Shown here in pieces: positions 55,593 through 64,000 of a DNA stretch of 64,000 nt. This stretch comes from Saxidomus purpurata. Lineage: Eukaryota; Mollusca; Bivalvia; Venerida; Veneridae. The stretch covers positions 3,157,333-3,221,332 of the forward strand of contig JAFMSR010000017.1 in assembly GCA_022818135.1 (NCBI GenBank). Reading direction: 5' to 3'. The first letter of the stretch is position 1. The number at the start of each line of letters is the position of its first letter. Below the pieces are notes generated by a model. That model did no database searches, had not been told where the DNA came from, and saw only the letters and a program-made list of their open reading frames with translations. A program made the position numbers and the translations under genes.

Positions 55593-58466
55593 GGTAGAGC
55601 ATGCATGGAAGGAAAGATTTAGACTCTTGTGTTAAGTCACCGCCATATCATCCCACATCCTACTATTGAACATGTGTTAGAGATCACCCGAGTTAAGCAG
55701 CCACTGCTGATGCATTTTGATTGGTCAACTTTTGGCTGGTTGCTGATGACAGGATTCCTTGTGCAGCATGAAAATGATGGCAATAAACAACAAGATTTCA
55801 ATCTGTTCATAATAATTTATCTTTTAACATATCAACAATGATTTTACAGAATTTTATATGCAACTATAGGCCTGCTTTAGTAAGCAGTAACAAACATAAC
55901 AAAGCCAGCTAACCAAACTGAAGCGCCATGATGCTCCTAGACGACTCACCCGAGTCCTGCAACACTAAAAATGCCAGTTGTTAGAAAGGCTAACAGTAAA
56001 CATTTCATGTGTCAAAAATTTTCAATTAAGCTTTTAACAGGATTAAGGTAGATAAGATAAAGCCCTTCTCCTGAACTTTTAACTCAGTTATAACCTTGTC
56101 TTCATGATGACTGTTCGAGGCGACCATGTATTCTATCAAATCTGAGACTGACCCAGGCTTAAAGTGTGCTAAAACTATTCTGACACCATCAAAATACTTG
56201 CAATGAAGTATTTCTTCCATGCACAAAGTTTACCTGGAACTAAAGTACATGTACAGTATTTTAGATCACAAAAACTATAGTGGCATTAGTTTTCTCTCCT
56301 CCTTTTTAAACCCATGACAAAATATCGGCCATCACAGTAAAATATTTAACAACAGACGGACAAGGTTGGCTAGGACCATTACATGAACAACAGTTGGTCA
56401 CTCGGTGAGTTATGCGGACAGATAGCTTGTTAGACTGATCAAAGTGCGACAGCTTAAGCACCATGTGCCAAGCTGAACTACTAGCCTGACCATTTACAGT
56501 TAAACCTATGTTGGTGGTCACCTCAGGTAAGCAGCCAGAACATTAAAACATGTACCCCAATACACAATATATAAAACACAGCTGTACCAGACATTCACCT
56601 GGTTGGATGTATCAGACAGGTTTGCCATAGACCAGTTTGTACACTCTGGCTACACTGAATGTTAGAGTACTGTAGAAAGGAAGACATTAATGAATTTCTC
56701 TAACTTATAGGGCATAAATTAAAGTAATACAGAATATGTTGTTTTACAAACAGACTAAACTGCGTAGAATGTGCATGTATTGGAGAATAATTATACGTGT
56801 ACATTCTTGATAATATAAATCTTGATAGCTTAAAAATCCAGACATTTTGGTGACACAAAAACTGATGGTCAGTATCATAATTTGCACTAGTCACAAAGGC
56901 AGAATCACTTAAACCAGCAGAAATGAGTTAATACACAAAACAAATCTGTCTGTTAGATGACGGAAACTACATGTACATTGTATTAAAACGTTTGCGATAG
57001 AGCGTGAAGTTTGTCACAGTTTCTACCACCAGGGATATATATGTCAGTACACTGTATTGCACAAGTGAGTAATAAGGCTGTCGGAAAGAATTTCACTAAA
57101 TGTTTAAAACCAATAATCGCATAAAACAGAAAAATGTACAGAAATACGAGTGCATGAACAGCGGTTTCATGAGAAAGAAACCTCCTTTGGTAAATCTATT
57201 ACAAATCAGTTTATTTTCTGCAACTTTAGAGTCTTCTGAATACTGGTTAATTAATGACATGGTGCCAGATCAGATCATTTGTCAATGCTTATCACATTTT
57301 ACAATGACTGAATATAAAATCAATGTGATATATAGTATAGATCTTGGAGTTAACATATAAATTCTTCATCTACTCAGTCTTGCACAAAAGCAATTTATTC
57401 ATCTCTTGTTTAAATTGGTAGAAAAAAAAATCCATTTCTTGATTATGCATAATACTCAATCCAATACTGTGGAATTCTTTTGAAAATCAAACAAAATTAT
57501 GCAAGTGAAACAAATGTTTGAACAAAACATACAAACTCTCTAAGAACTAAAGTTACATAAAATATGATTTGAAACTTAAAATAAAAACATTCCAGGTTCG
57601 TACATACCAGTATATAAACTCAATGCTGAATTATATGTGCTAAGTAAACACTGATATCAAGACTCGCTAAGAAAAAACTTACATTTTGACATTTCTGGAG
57701 CTAGCATCCTACTAACTGTATTTAGTTAAACGATGAAACTAAACTTTGTGAGAGCTACATGTGAATGAAATGGAGCTAGAACGTTTCTCCATCTATTTAC
57801 CAATCAAATATTAAACATCTACAGTGTTTCTAAAGTTCTCTTGGATTAGAAAAGTCATTAACAGGAATATTGGCCATACAAGCTGTGCTTAAAGTCCCAG
57901 GATCACAATTACAAGTAGCTCTTATTTTACCAAGAAAGATGTCTTACTGGCGGAAATGATCTTTATTTGTACCAAAAACATTCCTAACTTTTTAAATCGA
58001 TGTACATGTAAGAAATATAGTGCAGTATTTTTTTCAAGGATATTGCCAAAAATAAGAAAAGCTGTCTGGCAACTCTATTTTATGAATTAACGACTTGAAT
58101 ATGAAGGAAAGGAATATGTCAACATTGTTTTAGAGTGAATAGAACATGGTTCTATCATTATCCTATCAGTAAATTGATTTTTCTATATTACTAAGTCAAT
58201 GTTATCCTGGGACTTTAAAGCCAACGTTGAGGACTTTAATGTACAAATTGAAAGTGCATAAAGGTAGATGAGTACTCCAGTTGCGGAGTGTTTCTACTAC
58301 TGTGATTACAGTCTTGCTGATATCAAACATTGTGCTAGTTGAATGTAAAGGAAACATCCTTTTATCATAGTCTTTAATCATACTAAGACAAGCATTATAT
58401 TTCAATTACTATAAAATCTAAATTATATGTCAATTTTTATAGGCTTCATTACCATTATTATTTTTG
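55593..58466. other. Intergenic or 3' UTR, two protein-like - strand open frames
   Basis: The - strand frames at 56306-56521 (TTNIGLTVNGQASSSAWHMV, LSVRITHRVTNCCSCNGPSQ) and 56026-56226 (MCMEEILHCKYFDGVRIVLA, SDLIEYMVASNSHHEDKV) look protein-like and lie next to each other. Splice borders that join them in frame were not found. They may be relics of a gene. A fragment of repeat R1 lies at about 56850-56930. Nothing else was recognised. Confidence 0.3.
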
Positions 58467-59352
58467 AACAAGAGGGCCATGATGGCCCTATATCGCTCAC
58501 CTGAATACAAGTCCACTTGCCTAATGGGTGTGGTCAATTTTAACCCAAGAGGCATGATTTGAACAAAGTAGGTGGAAGACCACAAGACAAAGTTACATAC
58601 CAAATAGGTTTTCCTATATACATCTTTGTAAAACAAGTGACCCCCTTGGGTGGCCTATATTGACCCCAGGGGTATGATTTGAACAAACTGAAGAAGTCTA
58701 CTAGGCAATGCTTCATGCTAAATATCTAAGATCTAGGCCTTGTGGTTTCAGAGAAGAAGATTTTTAAAGTTTTTCCTGTATAAGCTTATATAAAGTCAAG
58801 TGACCCCCTGGAGGGGTCAGTTTTGACCTGGGGATCATAATTTGAACAATCTTAGTAGAGGTTTACTAGGCATTTCTACACATTAAATATCTAATCTCTG
58901 AGTCTTGTGGTTTCAGAGAAGAAGATTTTTAAAGTTTTTCCAATTTAAGGGGGATTAAGCCTATGTAAAACCAAGTGAACCCCCGGGCAGTGTCAATTTT
59001 GACCCAGGGGGTCATAATTTGCACAATCTTCGTAGAGGTCTACTAGACAATGCCACATGCTAGATATCTAAGCTCTAGGTCTTGTGGCTTTAGAGAAGAA
59101 GATTTTTTGATTTTTTCCTATTTGTTGCCATAGCAACCAGAGTTCTGAATTGAATGGAATTCTTTTAACAACTTTGATGGAGCTTCATGCAAGGAACATC
59201 CCTGTAAAGTTTCATCAACATTGACCCAATGGTTTCAGAGGAGATGTTGTTTGAAGGAAATGGTGGACGGACGGAGGTACAGACGGACGGACCCCGGACG
59301 GAATTCGATCCTAATAGCTCACTCTGGCACTTTGTGCCAGGTGAGCTAAAAA
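58467..59352. mobile_element. Non-autonomous element AACAAGAG...GAGCTAAAAA, copy 1
   Basis: The left end AACAAGAG is followed by hairpin 'gggccatgatggccc', then 'atatcgctcacctgaa'; the right end is 'gccaggtgagctaaaaa'. The interior has repeated units with 'caagtgaccccc', 'ttttgaccc' and 'cttgtggtttcagagaagaa', and near the right end gacggacgg motifs. No coding capacity. Confidence 0.75.
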
Positions 59353-59772
59353 TGTTACCAAAATTGTACTAATGTTTAGTAAATTAAAATTAAATCTCAA
59401 GAGCAAAAAGCCAAAGGGATGGGTGGGGGTTAACAAAGCTTGATTGACAAAAGTATTGCACATAGTTTAGTTACCATATCTTAAAATTCTTAAACCTCCT
59501 GACAAGGTGACGGAGTATACTAGTAACTGGCCATTATATAAAACCTTTTATTGTTTTAACTATTCCGGCAGTAATTTGGCCTATTATTGCAATAAAACTA
59601 TAATATATGTCATCTATATATGTATATATTCTATGTACTATAATTTGTTGAAACATTCTGTAACTGCTTTACATATATAAAACTGAAAATCATTACAACT
59701 ACCGTAAGTCTGTGTAACCAGTCGAAAGCCAACAATTTAAAGGAAATTTCTCATAAACGTAAATGCATTTGA
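59353..59772. other. Spacer between two copies of the same element
   Basis: AT-rich 420 bp, nothing recognised. Confidence 0.5.
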
Positions 59773-60261
59773 AACAAGAGGGCCATAATGGCCCTATATC
59801 GCTCACCTGAATACAAGTCCACTTGCCTAATGGGTGTGGTCAATTTTGACCCAAGAGGCATGATTTGAACAAAGTAGGTGGAAGACCACAAGACAATGTT
59901 ACATACCAAATAGGTTTTCCTATATACATCTTTGTAAAACAAGTGACCCCCTTGGCGGGGCCAATATTGACCCCAGGGGTATGATTTGAAAATAATTTTG
60001 CTATAAGATTTTTTAAGTTTTTCCTATATAAGCCTATATAAAACCAAGTGACCCCCCCGGGCAGGGTCAATTTTGACCTGGGGCTCATTATTTGAACAAT
60101 CTTGGTAGAGGTCCACTAGACAATGCCACATGCCAAATATCTAAGCTCTAGGCTTTGTGGTTTCAGAGAAGATTTTTAAAGTTTTTCCTATTTGTTGCCA
60201 TAGCAACCAGAGTTCTGCATTGAATGGAATTCTTTGAACTTTGCGCCAGGTGAGCTAAAAA
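59773..60261. mobile_element. Non-autonomous element AACAAGAG...GAGCTAAAAA, copy 2 (internally deleted)
   Basis: Same ends as copy 1, in the same orientation. The first 170 bp are almost identical to 58467-58636. Internal units are missing and the right part joins directly to 'tttgcgccaggtgagct'. Confidence 0.75.
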
Positions 60262-61614
60262 CACTCTTTATGTTTAAAAATGCTGTTTTTTAACTGAAAA
60301 TGTTTGATATATTTGTAAAGAATCATTTCATTGCAAAGGGAATTTTCTATATTGTGCAAATACACATTTAACCTTATTAACTGCTTTGATGTAAATGTTG
60401 GGTAAACATGAAATAAACATGAAATAAACACCATGCAAAGTTCTTCAATTTTACCCTTATGTTATACTCCATGAAATTCAAGAGAATCTGCATTGCAATT
60501 TTTAAAAATGTACTAAGTACACAGTGGCTGGAGCAGTAAATGTGTTTGCAAAATGGATTTTAATTTAACAGTTTGAAATAACAAAAGTCCACTGCATTTA
60601 AGTCTACGACTAACTGCAGCATTATTTCACTATGTCATGAGTAGCTATTGCACATCCCGTAAAAATATACTAACATCTTAAAGTAAACATGAAGCATATC
60701 AACTCCCATGTAGCTTACAATCATTCTTCACAAAACTCTTAACTTGCTCAATCCATAACATACTCATATTGTTCCAGTTTTTAATCTGACATAACAATTA
60801 ACTGCTAATCGTGCTGCTCAATAAAACTTTACGAACTGAACTGTGTACATCCTAGCTTAAGTACTTTCATAATCATTAACACATTACAAATTCTTATTAC
60901 TAAACAATGTCACTGTAAATTAGGTAAGTTTCGTTTCTTTTTTTATATAATTTGCTACGTTTTCACATCAAAAAGCAAAAATCAAAATCTCACAAATAAA
61001 GTCAAGTTCACATATAATATTATAGTGTTTGCATGTACCAGTAATACTTAGTTTCACTTGTCATGATTGCTAAGCACAGGTTGGCTACTGATATTGGAAA
61101 CAATAAACAGTGTACATTGTCTAAAAGCCAGCATTCAATAGCTCACTAACACTGGTATGTTACGGGAAAAGGGGCCTTTGGACGTTTGTTACATTATTCG
61201 GCAAATACTTATGAAATTACATCCGTTCCAACGGTGTTTGTCGTTTAATAAACAATGATTTGGAGTACTGATATGCAGTAATGAGCCACGAAGGCCAAAG
61301 GCCTGAGTGGTTTATAAATGATAAGTACGACAAATTATTGTTTATAAAACGATAACAACGCTAAAAAGGATGTTATTTCGATTCTAACATGACCAGATAT
61401 TACAAAAGGTGAATAAATGCAATTTTTTGAAAGCTTTATTTTCTACGAGAACGCTCATTTAACGTCATGTGGCGCAATATGACGTCATGTTTACAGCATA
61501 TCGGTTCCCGCGTTGTTTATGGTTAAATATAGCATAATTTTTCTCTCTTTGTATATAGAGACAAAATCGTGAGTCATGTTAGAATGTACGGTAATTGATT
61601 GAAAACATCAAATT
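60262..61614. other. Non-coding; imperfect inverted repeat at 61242-61351
   Basis: Mostly featureless AT-rich sequence. CGTTTAATAAACAATGATTT (61242-61261) and AAATTATTGTTTATAAAACG (61332-61351) are inverted copies with two mismatches. They stand in a more CG-containing block (61150-61540) that includes 'gacgtcatg' and may be a small MITE-like insertion. Confidence 0.4.
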
Positions 61615-61765
61615 TACATTTCTGTCAAAGTGGTTCTCAGTGAAAAATATTTCTGACTAGCAACAGTGCAGATCAAAATCAAACCATAGGGACATGCAGA
61701 CCGATCATGATCGGCACTGGTTGCAAAGATAGAAGCTGCCGGCAGGGCAAGGGTAAACAATCCTA
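61615..61765 (+). repeat. Dispersed short repeat, family R1
   Basis: 'gcaacagtgcagatcaaaat', 'gacatgcagaccgatcatga' and 'tcggcactggttgcaaagat' follow the family order. The 130-codon - strand ORF over this copy is a repeat shadow. Confidence 0.65.
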
Positions 61766-63863
61766 ACACGTTCAGCAAAACTTGTACATCAACTACAGTA
61801 TTAGTTCCATTAAAAAAATGCCCAGACAATCTTGCTGTTACAATGAATGGAACACAGCCACCATTTCCACACATAGCATAAAAGTACAATATATAGCTGT
61901 GTGTTTTAAACTTGACCGATTCTAAAAGCGTAGCAAAATGGAACACAAAGTATGGCAGAATTGAGTTACAGACAGAATTAATTGTTACTTTGTTAATGTA
62001 TATCATAAACTGTTAAAGTGAACATGTATCTTTTTCATATGTTGAAACTGGGAAGCATTAAATTAAAGGTCCACTACTTAGTGAAAATTAAGTGACAGTT
62101 ATTTCAATGGCAGGTACATTACCTTATGCAAGACACTAAATAATGAAGATTGTCAGGTTAAAATTTACAGAAAGTGTTTGGAACATGAAGAAAAGTAAGA
62201 CGTATTATGTTGAAATCTCAGTGATTCAACAAAATGACCACCCAGGTCTTTTTAACTTTCTTCATAATGCATAGAAAAATAATTGTACATATACTGTGGT
62301 TTATTTAGAATTTCTACATACCAACTTTCATTTTTTATTAAAAATAACTTATTTCTCTGTTTTTTTAAAGTATATTTGAATTTTCCCTTTCCTTAGTATT
62401 GGACCTTTAAAATATCAGTGTTGTTCACATAAAGATTAAGTTTCAGACAATTTTGTGTACTATTGTAAATATAAAGTTACAATGATGGAGGTAATTCAAA
62501 GTATGTTAACACATGAACAAAGCTGTAGAATATTGATTAGTCTGGTATAATACTGATGGCTGATTGCAGAACCACTGAACATGCATGTAAATAAAATAGG
62601 CAATTATAGGCAATATAATAGCATTGCATTCAACACTAAACATGTTCTCTCTTGTGTATATGCATTCTTTTAACATAGTTAAATAACATAATGAGACCCA
62701 TATTATATATTTCAGGAAATGTTGGTACATTACTGGAGCTTTGATCATTCTGAGAGTTGTCACATATACAAATGTTCATCAGTGCAGTGTATTTATTTCT
62801 TGGTACGAAGATAAAAATGATTTAACAGCATGCTGTTTTAGTGTGTTATGGCTATGTTTTGCACTTTACCTTCATGTTTTCATTTCTGGAATTATTTTAG
62901 GGAGTTTGTGGAAGATATAGAAAACATTTTAAATTTTTTTGAAAAGCGCCTTACAGCACTTTGAACAAATGTTTTTTTTCCTTTTACACAGCTGTTACAT
63001 CAATTGTTTATGCAAAAGTTGTGATCAATCATACAGAAAGTGCCCTGACCCCAGCACACTGCTTCCTGTCCTTCTTTTAGACACTCTTCATGTCAGCCAA
63101 GAAAAAAATTAAAAATATTAAATACTGGAAATATGAACTGCACACTGTGCTGAGAAAAAAAATCCTGGTTACAATGAATACTGACCTGAGAGTTTTCAAT
63201 TATTGAAAAATGCAGTTTAATTTTGCTACTACATTTCTTCTAACTGGTTGAACAAAAATAGTTTAAACGGAGCTTAGATTTGAGACAGTTGACGAGTTTA
63301 AAACAGTATTTCAGTTCTGATCCCGACCAATTTTGTTATGTCTTAAAACTTATCAGATGGGTGTATTCTCTGAGGTTTTAACTTTTAAGAATGTTAAGTG
63401 TCCTTTGACCGGTAACAGTTTATAAAATTTCAGTCAAAATAAAAAGGTTAACAACAAATTAATCCACTATGTTAACTTCTATCACAGATGAGCATTTGAA
63501 TGTGCGAGAATCTGTCGATGATTGATCCATGACCTTTTTTTGAACTTGACCCTCCTCACTTGTTTGACCTTTGACCTGCATCGTGATTTCAAATTTGTAG
63601 AACCCACTACAGGTGAACATAAACATACAGGAATGTGAAATAGAGTCATCTACACATATCTGAAATACAGTAAGGGTTAAGACATTAAAGTGTGACAAAT
63701 ATCTTTCTAAATAAGAAATTTCTCCTATCTTTTAACAACTTATTCAAAAGTTTCTAACACCAGCCTGGCAGCTAACTGACTGCCCCCTATAATAAAGTGG
63801 ATAGAATTCATTCTAAGGTATCAAAGGACAGACTTTAATTCCAGTTACCAGAAAGGAATCTAG
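61766..63863. other. Probable 3' UTR of the gene entering from the right
   Basis: AT-rich, no domain-bearing ORF. If the exon at 63864-63925 is real, this is its 3' UTR on the - strand. Confidence 0.35.
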
Positions 63864-63925
63864 TTACAATTCACCTGGACTCTGCTCCACTTCTAGTTTG
63901 GACAGTTTCATTAATTGTTCGCAGG
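63864..63925 (-). CDS. Probable last coding exon of an unidentified gene (rest beyond the window)
   Basis: A good acceptor (pyrimidine-rich, tttcactccacag) precedes an open frame: with one base from an upstream exon it reads (A)CEQLMKLSKLEVEQSPGEL and then TAA at 63866-63864. The charged, Leu-rich end looks like a genuine C-terminus. Family not recognised. Confidence 0.4.
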
Positions 63926-64000
63926 CTGTGGAGTGAAATGTACAGACAGATTAGTGGATAGTGCAAATCACAATCAGCATGCAAAGGTACTGTTATTGGT

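Noticed and set aside
58430..60088. Similar ORFs at 58430 and 59751 as a small gene family
   Set aside because: They are shadows of two copies of the same non-coding mobile element.
61614..62006. 130-codon - strand ORF as a gene
   Set aside because: It runs over a copy of the dispersed R1 repeat; the matching phrases in other copies are in non-coding DNA.

Overview
The window looks like nuclear DNA from a bivalve mollusc. It is AT-rich, its genes are split by long introns with GT..AG borders, and five protein-coding loci have animal orthologues or animal-type domains. Most of the remaining sequence consists of satellite-carrying mobile repeats, tRNA-headed SINEs and hAT elements of the kind common in clams and oysters. 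No bacterial gene, rRNA gene, functional tRNA gene or CRISPR array was seen. Assignment below the class level is inference.

Layout: (1) The + strand at 3300-5684 holds the last two coding exons of DNALI1, an axonemal inner-arm dynein light intermediate chain. (2) The - strand from 18838 to 9131 holds a complete nine-exon HMGCL gene (mitochondrial 3-hydroxy-3-methylglutaryl-CoA lyase, 338 aa) assembled by eye. (3) The + strand at 20435-22297 is a badly decayed TRIM-type B-box/coiled-coil/NHL-like gene. (4) Positions 22298-31528 are intergenic or 3' UTR sequence with repeats. (5) The - strand from 43085 to 31529 holds a five-exon C2H2 zinc-finger gene (about 977 aa, six fingers) that I could not match to a named family. 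(6) The + strand up to 54950 holds UQCRB (complex III subunit 7); exons 2-4 are clear and exon 1 is tentative. (7) From 55 to 64 kb there are mainly repeats and a probable last exon (63864-63925, - strand) of a gene that begins beyond the window.

The genes do not form an operon or an obvious pathway. HMGCL and UQCRB are both nuclear-encoded mitochondrial proteins, but they are separated by other loci.

The most unusual observation is that two unrelated genes, HMGCL and the zinc-finger gene, each carry a minisatellite that starts at an exon end and repeats the exon/intron junction, including a good 5' splice donor, many times into the intron. In both genes, using the second donor would bring an in-frame stop into the mRNA. 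Other notable structures are three hAT elements with exact 8-bp target duplications (one still encoding the hAT C-terminal domain, one hosting a nested satellite element), and two cases where an AACAAGAG...GAGCTAAAAA element sits inside another tandem-repeat array and so defines its own termini.
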